Source: Myxococcales bacterium (GTDB lineage Bacteria > Myxococcota_A > Polyangia > Polyangiales > Polyangiaceae). From it: a stretch of DNA of 64,000 nucleotides. The position numbers and the translations under genes were made by a program. The notes below the pieces were generated by a model. That model did not search any database, was not told the origin of the DNA, and worked only from the letters and a program-made list of their open reading frames with translations. How positions within the stretch are numbered: position 1 is the stretch's first letter; the number at the start of each line of letters is the position of its first letter. Below are positions 35,514 to 45,117 of this stretch, one piece after another. Location of the stretch: contig SXNL01000226.1 in assembly GCA_005777185.1 (NCBI GenBank), positions 1 to 64,000 on the forward strand, read 5' to 3'.

Positions 35514-37248
35514 ACTTGTATCCAACCTGCGTGGGGGTGCCGGGGGAGAGGCGCGAGAGGTAGTCCGCGCCGGTGAGGTTCTGCACGAGGAGCTTCGTCT
35601 GCGGCGCCGCCTTCGGATCCGCGTCACCGTCGACCGCAAGCGTCGCGTCGTTGATGGTCGCGGCCGCGTCGGGCGAGGTCACGGCGTGGTAGCTGAACGA
35701 GAGGCGCCCGCTGTTGAACGGCGACCCGAAGCTCGTCGCGCCGATGCCCAGGATCGGGTTCAACGGGAAGTCGAACCCGATGATCGCGTACTTGAGGCTC
35801 GCGCCGATCATGTTCGAGAACGTCGTGAGGATGCTGGCGCAGTCGCTGCAGTTGATGACGGTGCCGTTGTCGCGCCGGAGGAGGCGCGCGAGCCGGAAGC
35901 CCGCCGAACCGTAACCCGACGAGTAGGCCGTGTAGTGCGAGGCGCCACTCGCCCGGTCGTACGAGAGGCCCATCCCCTCGTAGACATGCTTGACGAGAGC
36001 CGCGCGGACGGCCGCCGCGTCGGCCGCTTTGCCCCCCACGGCCCTCGTGGCCTCGTCGACCACGGCGACCCACGGGAGGTTGGGGACCGACGCGCCCTGC
36101 GTGTTGCCGAGGACGCCGTACAGACGCAGCGTCGCGTTCACGTCCACCCCCGGGATCTCGACCCACTCGTTCGCGTCGTTCCTCGCCTCGAACTTGATCA
36201 CGAGAGGGTGGTCGACGCGGTTCACGGACGGGACCGGCGAGTCCTTGAGGCGCACGGCGAGGGTCGCCCCCTCCTTCACCCCCTGCGCGTACGCGCCTGC
36301 GATGGCGACGCGGACCGCCGGCGCCCCGGGGACGTCGAGACCGGTCGGCTGCGTGACGCCCTGAGGCCCGCGCGCCGACTTGCCGATGGTGACGAGGACG
36401 TCGGGGCGCGTCCCCACGGTGAGCGACACGGGGAGCGTCGCGCCCTTCTCGAGCACCGCGCCCGTACCGTCGACCGGTGGCGTCTCCAGATCGTCCCACG
36501 GCTTTGCGAACGCGCGCAGCACGCCCTTCGCGTCGTCGATCTCGGGCTCGCCCTGCGGCAGCACCAGGGTCGCCGCCACGACGGACGAGATGGGGTACGA
36601 GCTGCGGTAGACATGATCGACCGCGTGGTACATCAGCTCGCCGCGCGCGCCGTCCCCGCCGCGGACGTCGATGGCCGTGACGCCGAGCCGGACCAGGTGC
36701 AAAGGGGCGCTCGCCATCGCGGGCCTCGCCTGCGTCGCGTTCGCCGGACACCCGACCGTGGCCGTGAGCGTGTACGCGCCTGTCGCGAGATCGGCGGTCA
36801 CGGTCGTGTTCAAGAGGACGTCGACCTTGCCCAGCTCGCGCGGCGCGTCGAGCAGCGTCGCGACCTCGGCGCCGCCCTTGTAGAGCATGAGCTTCACCGG
36901 GCGCGGGCCCTTCATGCCGGCCTCGTCGCCGACCGCGAGCTGGATGGGGAACGCCTGTCGCGCCCGCGCGTCGGCTGCCGGAGCGCTCGCGATCGCCGCC
37001 GTCGCGCGACACTCCGTCGTCGGCGGAGCCGCAACGCCGCCCGTGTTCCCCGTGTCGTCGACCTTGCCCGTGGTGCCTCCAGCCCCGGGGCCAGGGATGG
37101 GATCGGCGCTCGAGCCACCGCACGCCGCGAGCACCGCGAGCACGCTGAGCTTGAAGAGCCTGATCGGGGCGGTGGGCGCGCGCGGCGTGCGCGTGAGGGA
37201 CCCGCCAATCGAGGAGAAGGAGCGCGACACGTTGGAGCCTTTCGCCAC
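35482..37248 (-). CDS. Lipoprotein with possible transglutaminase-like Cys/His region
   Basis: GTG start, RLFKLSVLAVLAAC lipobox; NCSDCASILTTFSNMIGASLKYAIIG...FSYHAV. Confidence 0.7.
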   Translation of the reverse strand: MAKGSNVSRSFSSIGGSLTRTPRAPTAPIRLFKLSVLAVLAACGGSSADPIPGPGAGGTTGKVDDTGNTGGVAAPPTTECRATAAIASAPAADARARQAFPIQLAVGDEAGMKGPRPVKLMLYKGGAEVATLLDAPRELGKVDVLLNTTVTADLATGAYTLTATVGCPANATQARPAMASAPLHLVRLGVTAIDVRGGDGARGELMYHAVDHVYRSSYPISSVVAATLVLPQGEPEIDDAKGVLRAFAKPWDDLETPPVDGTGAVLEKGATLPVSLTVGTRPDVLVTIGKSARGPQGVTQPTGLDVPGAPAVRVAIAGAYAQGVKEGATLAVRLKDSPVPSVNRVDHPLVIKFEARNDANEWVEIPGVDVNATLRLYGVLGNTQGASVPNLPWVAVVDEATRAVGGKAADAAAVRAALVKHVYEGMGLSYDRASGASHYTAYSSGYGSAGFRLARLLRRDNGTVINCSDCASILTTFSNMIGASLKYAIIGFDFPLNPILGIGATSFGSPFNSGRLSFSYHAVTSPDAAATINDATLAVDGDADPKAAPQTKLLVQNLTGADYLSRLSPGTPTQVGYKYVDKTTTNTY

Positions 37249-37307
37249 CGGGAGACCTCCGAGGGAATACGCAGTTCTAGCCTGGAAATCCGGATATACA
37301 AGGCGCC

Positions 37308-39362
37308 ATGCGCGCGACGTCTCGGTTTTCGTTTGCCTTTTTGAGTGGGTCTCGGCTGTCGTGGGGTTCCGTGCTTCCACTCACGGCGTCATTGTACGGC
37401 GCGTCGTGCGCGGCCTTCCTCGGCTGCGCTCACCCGCGCGCGGCCGCCGCGGCTGGACCCGCGACCGGCGCGGGCGCGGCTCCGCCCCAGGTCGCCGACG
37501 AGCTGCCGCTCGTCCCGGGGGAGCTCAGGGACGAGCCCGCCGAGATCGCGCGCGCGATGCGTGAATGGTACACGAAGTACGAGTACCGCATCCCCATGCG
37601 CGACGGCGTCCGCCTGTACACCGTCGTGTACGTGCCCAAGGACACCACGCGCACGTGGCCCACGATGCTCCTTCGCACCCCCTACGGGGTCGCACCTTAC
37701 GGAATCGACAACTATCCATCGAAGGACAACGCACGCGCGATCCGCAAGTTCGCGCCGTCGGTCGCGTTCGTGCGGGACGGGTTCATCCTCGCGCAGCAGG
37801 ACGTGAGAGGCCGGATGATGTCGGAGGGGAGCTTCGCGGACGTCCGTCCCCGCGCCACCGATCGCAAGGGCACCGACGAGGCGACCGACGCGTGGGACAC
37901 CATCGACTTCCTGGTGAAGAACGTCCCCCACAACAACGGCAAGGTCGGCATGTGGGGGATCTCCTACCCGGGCTTCTACGCCGCGCAGGCGGCCATCGAC
38001 TCCCACCCTGCGCTGAAGGCCGTGAGCCCGCAGGCGCCCGTCACGGAGTGGTTCCTCGGGGACGACTTCCACCACAACGGCGCTCTGTTCCTCGCCGACT
38101 CGTTCGACTTCTACGTCAACTTCGGCAAGCCCCGCCCCGCGCCGACGCCGAAGATCACCTGGGATTTCGAGCGCGACGTGGCCGACGTCTACGCGTTCTT
38201 CCTGGAGATGGGCCCGCTCTCCAACGCGAACGCCAAGTACATGAAGAACGACATCGCGTTCTGGAACGAGATCCTCGCGCACGACACGCGCGACGCCTTC
38301 TGGCAGGCGCGCGATCCGAGGCCCCACTACCGCAACCCGAAGGTCGCCGTGATGACCGTCGGCGGCTGGTTCGACGCGGAGGATCTCTGGGGCTCGCTCG
38401 AGACCTACCGCGCGTTCGAGAAGGCACCTGGCGCGGACAACACGCTCGTCATGGGCCCGTGGAGCCACGGCGGCTGGGCCAGGAACGACGGCGACCACCT
38501 CGGCGACGTCGCGTTCGGGCAGAAGACCGCCCTCTTCTACCGACAGAACATCGAGTACCCATTCTTCCAGAAGCACCTGAAGGGAAAGAAGGTCGCGCCG
38601 GGGCCCGAGGCATGGATCTTCGAGACCGGCACGAACGTGTGGCGCAAGTACGCGGCCTGGCCACCCGCCGATGCGAAGCCCCACGCGCTCTACCTCCACG
38701 CGGGCGGCGGGCTGTCGAGCGCCGCGCCGAGGGCGGGGGACGCGCCGTTCGACGCGTGGCTGAGCGATCCCGCGAAGCCCGTCCCCTACACCGGAAAGCC
38801 GTCGGGTGAGCTCGACCACGAGTACATGACCGCCGACCAGCGCTTCGCTGCGCGAAGGCCCGACGTTCTCGTGTATTCTACACCCACCCTCGACGCCGAC
38901 GTGACCGTGGCCGGCCCCGTGGAGGCGAGCCTGTGGGTGTCCACGACGGGCACGGATCTCGACGTCGTGGTCAAGCTCGTCGACGTCTTCCCCGAGAACG
39001 CACAGGATCCCGAGCCCAACCCCGCCGGCGTGAAGATGGGCGGCTACCAGTCGCTGGTCCGCGCGGAGGTCATGCGCGGGAAGTTCAGGAACAGCTTCGA
39101 GAAGCCCGAGCCCTTCAAGCCCGGCGAGCCGGCCCTCGTCCGCTTCACCCTCCCCGACACGTGCCACACGTTCCGCGCCGGGCACCGGCTCATGGTGCAG
39201 GTGCAGAGCTCGTGGTTTCCGCTCGTGGATCGCAACCCGCAGACCTTCATGAACATCCACACGGCGAAGGCGACCGACTTCCGCGCGGCGACGCACCAGC
39301 TCTTCCACACCGCCGACCGCGCCTCCCGCCTCGACCTGCGGCTCACCGCCGGAAAGCTCTGA
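37308..39362 (+). CDS. CocE/NonD family hydrolase (X-Pro dipeptidyl-peptidase S15-like), secreted
   Basis: IPMRDGVRLYTVVYVPKDTTRTWPTMLLRTPYG...FILAQQDVRGRMMSEG...GMWGISYPGFYAAQAAIDSHPALKAVSPQAPVTEWF...LVDVFPE...GHRLMVQVQSSWFPLVDRNPQ. Confidence 0.95.
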   Translation: MRATSRFSFAFLSGSRLSWGSVLPLTASLYGASCAAFLGCAHPRAAAAAGPATGAGAAPPQVADELPLVPGELRDEPAEIARAMREWYTKYEYRIPMRDGVRLYTVVYVPKDTTRTWPTMLLRTPYGVAPYGIDNYPSKDNARAIRKFAPSVAFVRDGFILAQQDVRGRMMSEGSFADVRPRATDRKGTDEATDAWDTIDFLVKNVPHNNGKVGMWGISYPGFYAAQAAIDSHPALKAVSPQAPVTEWFLGDDFHHNGALFLADSFDFYVNFGKPRPAPTPKITWDFERDVADVYAFFLEMGPLSNANAKYMKNDIAFWNEILAHDTRDAFWQARDPRPHYRNPKVAVMTVGGWFDAEDLWGSLETYRAFEKAPGADNTLVMGPWSHGGWARNDGDHLGDVAFGQKTALFYRQNIEYPFFQKHLKGKKVAPGPEAWIFETGTNVWRKYAAWPPADAKPHALYLHAGGGLSSAAPRAGDAPFDAWLSDPAKPVPYTGKPSGELDHEYMTADQRFAARRPDVLVYSTPTLDADVTVAGPVEASLWVSTTGTDLDVVVKLVDVFPENAQDPEPNPAGVKMGGYQSLVRAEVMRGKFRNSFEKPEPFKPGEPALVRFTLPDTCHTFRAGHRLMVQVQSSWFPLVDRNPQTFMNIHTAKATDFRAATHQLFHTADRASRLDLRLTAGKL

Positions 39363-39365
39363 GGA

Positions 39366-39686
39366 TCACTCGAGGTTCATGCCGAAGCAGGTCGTCCCCG
39401 TACCCTTGCAGTCGTTCTTCCCCGCGCAGCCGTGCCGCCCTTCCACAGCGCACGAGCTCTTGCCCTTGCAGTCGTTCTTCCCGGCGCAGCACCCCTTCGT
39501 GGGCGGCTCCTTCACGGCTCGCTTCTCGCGCGAGCCGCCCGCGTCCCGGTCCAGCTGGTGGCCGAGGGACGAAGGAGCCGACGCCGACGTCGCGGTCATC
39601 GGCGCCGCGACCACACGCGGCTCGGTGCACCCCATGAGCGCGCCGGCCACGATCCCGCGCCCCGCGATACGAGCGAGCTTCGACAT
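39366..39686 (-). CDS. Small Cys-rich lipoprotein with duplicated CAGKNDCKG motif
   Basis: GALMGC lipobox; CCAGKNDCKGKSSCAVEGRHGCAGKNDCKGTGTTC. Confidence 0.75.
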   Translation of the reverse strand: MSKLARIAGRGIVAGALMGCTEPRVVAAPMTATSASAPSSLGHQLDRDAGGSREKRAVKEPPTKGCCAGKNDCKGKSSCAVEGRHGCAGKNDCKGTGTTCFGMNLE

Positions 39687-39757
39687 GTGTCCTCTAGCCT
39701 ACCGTCGTCGCGCCCCTTGGGCAGGAGGCCCGCCCGGGGCGCGCCCGCTCCCCGGCG

Positions 39758-40147
39758 TCAGCCGAAGTAGGACTTCACGCTCGCGTCGGTGAGCACGCGG
39801 ATCGACTTCAGGTTCATCCCGACGTTCGTGACGGTGAGGCCCGTGAGCACGAGCGTCGCGAGCGACCAGTCGTGGATGAAGAGCCAGCCGAGCTTGGCGG
39901 AAGCGAGCGTGCCGAGGACGGCGAAGATGCCCGACAGGCCGATCAGGATCGTTCGCCAGACGTGCGACCGAGCGAGGAGCCGCCCGCCGAGGAACCACGT
40001 GACGGCGAAGCTGAAGAGCGTGCTCACGGCCGCGCCGACGATGGAGAAGAAGCCGATGCCATTCTGCACGAGCGTCGCCACCCCGGTGAAGAGGGCGTAG
40101 CCGTACCAGGCGTGGGTGAGCGTCTCGATCTTCTGCTTGCCGGTCAT
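39758..40147 (-). CDS. Small four-helix-type membrane protein of unknown function
   Basis: 129 aa with several hydrophobic segments (GYALFTGVATLVQNGIGFFSIVGAAVSTLFSFAVTWFLGG...). Confidence 0.65.
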   Translation of the reverse strand: MTGKQKIETLTHAWYGYALFTGVATLVQNGIGFFSIVGAAVSTLFSFAVTWFLGGRLLARSHVWRTILIGLSGIFAVLGTLASAKLGWLFIHDWSLATLVLTGLTVTNVGMNLKSIRVLTDASVKSYFG

Positions 40148-40271
40148 CGGTCTTCCTCGGGGTGGTGGGAGGTGGGCCTGTCTTACGGAGATGTAGGACG
40201 AAAGATCCCCGCGAGCGACTCAACGATAACCAACCCGGCTCCGTCCGCCACAACGTCGGGCGATTTCGCAC

Positions 40272-43200
40272 CTACATTCCCTCACTCCCCGGACGTGGCT
40301 CGGCGGGGAGCGGGGGCGGCGTGGGCCGCGGGATGACGGGCGGAAGTGGCGCCTTCCTCCACAGACCTCCCATCGCGAACGACGTCCACCCCCAGCGCAG
40401 CCAACCGAGCAGCGCGAACGCCGTCCAGAGCGCCCACGTCAGCATCACCCCGCGGTACACGAGCACGGGAACCGACACGATCCACGGCGCCGCGAGCGCG
40501 GGGCCGGAGCGGTCGACGTACCACCTCAGGAGATGCGGGCTCGACCCGTTCCCCCGCACCTGCATCTCGGGAGCACCGAGCAGCCCCTGGTGGATCGCGA
40601 CCATCAGGACGACGAGCGCGAGGACGGTCAGCGGCACGATGCCGATCTGGCGGAGGTTGAACGTCCAGCGGCGGCCCCCGTCGTCGCCCGTGTCCTTCCT
40701 GCGGCGTCCGAGCGCGAAGAGCCACCCGACGAAGACGGCGCCGAGCACGAGGCTCACCTGCGAGAGGCCGATCGCGAGCAGCAGCCAGTGCCACGAGCGG
40801 AGGGGGGTGGACGTCGTCCGACCGAGGAGCAGCGCCACGACGGCGAGGATCGCGAGGAGGCTCCAGAAGAGCACCGCCGGCCCCGCGCCGGGACCTCCCA
40901 CGAGCAGCAGCCAGCGCCCCTGGGACACCTCGAGCGTGGTGCTCGCGTTCACCGACGGCGCCCCGAGGTCGGCCGTGCGCGCGCGGAAGAAGGCGCCGAT
41001 CCCCACGGGGTCACGCCACGTCGCGACCACCGCCTGCGCGCCTGGCACGAGCGGGATCGTGACCTTGCGCCCGTCCTGTCTCAGAGGCTGCGCGCGACCC
41101 GCGACCGTGAGCGTCTCGAGGACCGCCCCCTCGGGAAGGAGCAGCGTGTGCTCGCCGCCGCGGCTCGAACGGAGCGTCGCGGTGAGCGTCGCGTCGGTCG
41201 CGCGCAGTCCCGGACGAAACGCCGTGACGGAGTCATCGATGGTGAGCGTCTGCCCCGGAACGCCGGCCGGGCGATCGAGCGCGACGAGCACCTCCTCGCC
41301 GGGCCACGGGTGGAACGCGGGGATCCGGACGCTCGTGCCGGACGCGGCGTGGATGGGCGGGATGCCGCCGTAGGAGGCGTGCCAGATGGGCCCCACGTCC
41401 ACGTTCCAGATCTCGGTCCACGAGGGGCTGCGCGGGGCGGCGAGCCGGATGGGGGATCGCTGCTCGAGGACCGAGTGCCATGTCACCTCGGACACCTGAG
41501 GCCCCATGTTGACGAGCGCCTTGCCGCCCGAGACGCGGAGGTCGGTGGTGACGTTCTCCCCCGGCAGGAGCGGGATCTCGAGCACGACGGCTGCGCCGGG
41601 CGGCGTCGCGCGGACGACGCGCGTGTCCACCTGCCAGTTGAGACCTATCTGGAGGGTGCGCTCGACACGCACGAACGGGGGTAGGACGCCGGGCTGTAGC
41701 GAGGCGCCCGCGCCCTCCCTTCGCACGCGGGTGAGCTGCAGGTTCTCGTCGGCGAGGCCGTCCTCGTGGACCCCCTCGACCGTCCATCCGGTGGCGGACA
41801 CCTCGACACGGTGCGGGCGTAGAGGGAGCGCGATCTGCACCGTCTCGCGATCGGGAAGCTCGCCCTCGAGCACCACCTGGTGGTTGCCCGGGGAGAGGAG
41901 GAGCCAGAGCGCGCCCGTCTCGAGCCGGGCCAGCCCACGCGCCGGCTGGCCGTCGAGGAGCACCTCGCGCGGCGTCCACTGCGCGAGCGATCCGGGGAGC
42001 GGCACCGCCGTCGGCGCGATGGCGTCGACCTCCATGCGGGCGCGGAGCGTCGCGCCCTTCGCCTCGAGGATCATCCGTGGGCTCGACGCGCACGATGGCG
42101 TGCACTCGGGCTTTCGGCTCAGGCGCTCCCTGAGCTCCTCGAGCGTCTTCGCGTCGGGGACCTGCGCGCGCGCCCGGCCCTCGACCGCCAGGAGCGCGAC
42201 CATCGAGAGCGCGGCGACCACGACGCGCGCGACCGGCGGCGCACCCCATGCCCCGGGCAGCCTTCCGGCGAGGAACGGCAGCGTCCTCGCGAGCAGGATG
42301 CCGAGCAGGACCGCGCGGAGCAGCGCGAGCGCCAGGTTGGCCCTCGGTGACAGGAGATGCACCTCCAGCCGCTGGCCGCGCGTGACCGGCCCGTTCCACT
42401 GCAGGGAGATCGTCGTCCACGTCCACTTCGGGACGCCCGGTCCGGTCTGGACGATGGCCTGCGGGTCGTACTCGATCGGGTTCTGCAGCTTGGCGCGACC
42501 CGCGTCGTACCGCGACGGTACCTTGCGGAGCGAACCTGCCTTCGACTGCGCGTGCGCCTTCTCCTCCCCCTCGCGCTCGCCACGGAGATCTTGCGCACCG
42601 TCCCCGTCGACCTTGGCGTCCTCCTCCGCGGCGGGCACCGAGACCGGCGGGGAAGCGCTCTTCCGCATGCCGAGATCGAGCAGCCCCGAGGAAGACCTCT
42701 CGATGCTCTCGCCACCCGACCCGACGACGGCGTCCGCGTTGGTCAACGAGGGAAAGAGGCCTTCGCGCACGTGGGCCACGACGAACGCGAGCGACAGGAG
42801 GGCCACGAGGACCGCAGCGGCGAGGCGCGCGCCCATGAACAGACGCCGCGCCGTGCTGGGCTCGGGGAGCACCCGGAACAGCGCCTCCGTCCCGAGGACG
42901 AACGCCCACGTCCATCTCGGCGCGCCGTCCTCCGGAAACGTGAGCAAGAATGCGCACGCCGCGATCACGCCCCACCGCGCTCCGTACAGTCGGCCCGCGG
43001 CGACGGCGAGGACGAGCGCAAGGAAGATCTCGAGCAGCGACCAGTGCTTCACCCACGTCCCCGACGCGTCGTCCGCGCCCGACACGTGGAGGAGGCGCCA
43101 CCCGGGCGGCAGGTGCAGCACCGCGGAGACCTTGTGGAAGTCGTGTGCCCAGCCGACCGCGGGCAGGTCGCGTGGGTCGCCCGGTATCCAGCTGTCGGCG

Positions 43201-44471
43201 TCGACGGTGAGCGTCCCCTGTCGCACCTCGATGCCCGCGCTCGGGGAGCCCGCGGCGCGCGTGATGAACTGATCCTTGCCCGCGATCGCGGCCCTGCCGA
43301 GCTCGGTAGGGGCCGCCATGGTCAGCCGCGAGTCGCGGTTCAGGGTCCCCGTGATGCGGTCCTTCACGGTGTAACCGCCGCCGGCGAATTCGAGCCAGAG
43401 CGTGCGATCGAGGGTGAGCTGGTCCGGGGGTGGCTCGGCGTCCCCGCGGCGCCGTTCCACGAGCCGCATCGTGGCGCCGAGCTTCATTCCGTGAGCGGGG
43501 AGCTTCTTCCAGGCGTCGGGCAGGGTCGTCTGCTGGGGATCGATCGACGTGACACCCTCGACCGTGACGAGGCGGAGATCGTTCCGGGCGTCGAAGACCC
43601 AGACCTCGTCTCCCTCGCGCCAGGGTCCGTCGGGCGCCGGCCGCGAGAGTGTGCCCACCGGGCCGTCGCTACGCGCGACGAGCTCGATCACGAACACGCC
43701 GGGGCGGACCTGCACGCGGAGCCGCCCATCCGGCTCCACGCGGGCGGGGAGCGGCGCCTCGAGCGACATCGCGACGAACCCCGGCGGGAGCGCGCGACCC
43801 GTGACGATCTCCCGGTTCTTCCCGGACACGTGGAGCTCGATGCGCGTCGTGAGGAGGAGCGGGACGGCGTCGGTGACCTTGCGGTGGACGACGAGCTCGA
43901 GGGCGTCGCCCTCCTCGCCCGCGGTGCGCGTCTTGTGGAGCCACACGATCCCCTGCGCGTCGCGGTTGACGCTCGATACCGGGACACCGCGGAGCGTGAG
44001 CTGGACGAGCCCGGTGTCGGCTGGGATCCGGAGGGACTCCGGCAACGTGTCCCAGGCAAACGCGCCGGTGATGACGTGATCGCCCGGCTCGAGCGTGAGC
44101 CTCGGCGCCCCCTCCTTCTCGACGACGACGGCGTCCTTTCCGTCGACCTTGACGTCCTGGGGCCAGCGCTTGGCGTCGCCCGCGAGCGGGATGGTCTGGC
44201 GCGCTCCTTCGACATGCCAGCGCTGCGAGAAGCGGCCCGCTCGCTCGTCCAGGGAGAGGTCGATCCGGGAGGGCCACGCGCAGCGCGACATGTCGGCGTG
44301 GCCCTGGAAGAACGGGCAGGGGGCCTTGCCGTCGAGCGCCCACGAGACCCACGGCTCGAGGGAGGGCGGGATCTCCTTCGGATCGATCGGCCCCTTCGCG
44401 CGCGCCGGGAGCGCGACGAGGAGCGCGGCCAGCGCGAGCGTGAGCAGGAGAAGACGCCTGGGCATCTGCAC
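40272..44471 (-). CDS. Very large (1399 aa) multi-domain membrane protein of unknown function
   Basis: Signal peptide MPRRLLLLTLALAALLVALPARA; long beta-rich segments alternating with clustered hydrophobic helices; single uninterrupted frame of 4.2 kb. Confidence 0.8.
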   Translation of the reverse strand: MQMPRRLLLLTLALAALLVALPARAKGPIDPKEIPPSLEPWVSWALDGKAPCPFFQGHADMSRCAWPSRIDLSLDERAGRFSQRWHVEGARQTIPLAGDAKRWPQDVKVDGKDAVVVEKEGAPRLTLEPGDHVITGAFAWDTLPESLRIPADTGLVQLTLRGVPVSSVNRDAQGIVWLHKTRTAGEEGDALELVVHRKVTDAVPLLLTTRIELHVSGKNREIVTGRALPPGFVAMSLEAPLPARVEPDGRLRVQVRPGVFVIELVARSDGPVGTLSRPAPDGPWREGDEVWVFDARNDLRLVTVEGVTSIDPQQTTLPDAWKKLPAHGMKLGATMRLVERRRGDAEPPPDQLTLDRTLWLEFAGGGYTVKDRITGTLNRDSRLTMAAPTELGRAAIAGKDQFITRAAGSPSAGIEVRQGTLTVDADSWIPGDPRDLPAVGWAHDFHKVSAVLHLPPGWRLLHVSGADDASGTWVKHWSLLEIFLALVLAVAAGRLYGARWGVIAACAFLLTFPEDGAPRWTWAFVLGTEALFRVLPEPSTARRLFMGARLAAAVLVALLSLAFVVAHVREGLFPSLTNADAVVGSGGESIERSSSGLLDLGMRKSASPPVSVPAAEEDAKVDGDGAQDLRGEREGEEKAHAQSKAGSLRKVPSRYDAGRAKLQNPIEYDPQAIVQTGPGVPKWTWTTISLQWNGPVTRGQRLEVHLLSPRANLALALLRAVLLGILLARTLPFLAGRLPGAWGAPPVARVVVAALSMVALLAVEGRARAQVPDAKTLEELRERLSRKPECTPSCASSPRMILEAKGATLRARMEVDAIAPTAVPLPGSLAQWTPREVLLDGQPARGLARLETGALWLLLSPGNHQVVLEGELPDRETVQIALPLRPHRVEVSATGWTVEGVHEDGLADENLQLTRVRREGAGASLQPGVLPPFVRVERTLQIGLNWQVDTRVVRATPPGAAVVLEIPLLPGENVTTDLRVSGGKALVNMGPQVSEVTWHSVLEQRSPIRLAAPRSPSWTEIWNVDVGPIWHASYGGIPPIHAASGTSVRIPAFHPWPGEEVLVALDRPAGVPGQTLTIDDSVTAFRPGLRATDATLTATLRSSRGGEHTLLLPEGAVLETLTVAGRAQPLRQDGRKVTIPLVPGAQAVVATWRDPVGIGAFFRARTADLGAPSVNASTTLEVSQGRWLLLVGGPGAGPAVLFWSLLAILAVVALLLGRTTSTPLRSWHWLLLAIGLSQVSLVLGAVFVGWLFALGRRRKDTGDDGGRRWTFNLRQIGIVPLTVLALVVLMVAIHQGLLGAPEMQVRGNGSSPHLLRWYVDRSGPALAAPWIVSVPVLVYRGVMLTWALWTAFALLGWLRWGWTSFAMGGLWRKAPLPPVIPRPTPPPLPAEPRPGSEGM

Positions 44472-44498
44472 GCAGCGTCGGTCAGCGCGACCCCGCCG

Positions 44499-45056
44499 TC
44501 AACCTCGCCGCTCCGGACGGCGCGCGCGGCGCCTCGCGAGCGACGCTCCGAGCGCCGTCGCGAGGAGCGTCATGAGGGCACCACCCGGTGCGCCCGCGCC
44601 AGCGCTCGAGCACCCCGCGCAGCCGCCACGGCGCCGCTCCTCCGGGACGCCCTGGGACGTCGGCGCCGCCTCACGATCGGCCGCGTGCGCGGCCTTCGCG
44701 ACGGGAGGAGGCGGCTCCGGCCGGAGGGTCGTCGTGTCCGTTCCGGGCGCCGGCGACGCGCAGACCGGGCAGCGGGAGAGGACCTTCGCCCGCGCCGCTT
44801 TCACGCGCGCGCGCGCTTCGTCGCAGCGCGCACCGGGCTCGAGCGCGCAGATCCGGTCGGCGCTCCGCTGCATGGACGACAGCGCCCGGCAGGCACCCGC
44901 GCACTCCTCCGTGGCGAGCGTGATCTCGTCGACCTGGAGCGCGGCGAGGAGGCGGTCTACCTCGGGCGGCTCGGCCGCGGCGATCGCGGAGGCGGTGAGG
45001 AGGGGCCCGAGGAACAGGGCAGGGACGCGGAGACGCACGTACGTACGAGAGCACAC
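44499..45056 (-). CDS. MYXO-CTERM domain protein, Cys-rich
   Basis: Signal peptide; C-terminal GGCAGCSSAGAGAPGGALMTLLATALGASLARRRARRPERRG. Confidence 0.75.
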   Translation of the reverse strand: MCSRTYVRLRVPALFLGPLLTASAIAAAEPPEVDRLLAALQVDEITLATEECAGACRALSSMQRSADRICALEPGARCDEARARVKAARAKVLSRCPVCASPAPGTDTTTLRPEPPPPVAKAAHAADREAAPTSQGVPEERRRGGCAGCSSAGAGAPGGALMTLLATALGASLARRRARRPERRG

Positions 45057-45117
45057 GTGGCGGGGGAGGTCACGTCTCGCCGCCCGGCGCTACGACGGCG
45101 TGCGTCTCCGCCGACGA

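Noticed and set aside
39366-39686. Complete bufferin (bufABCD) operon
   Set aside because: No DUF692 or DUF2063 partner within the neighbouring genes
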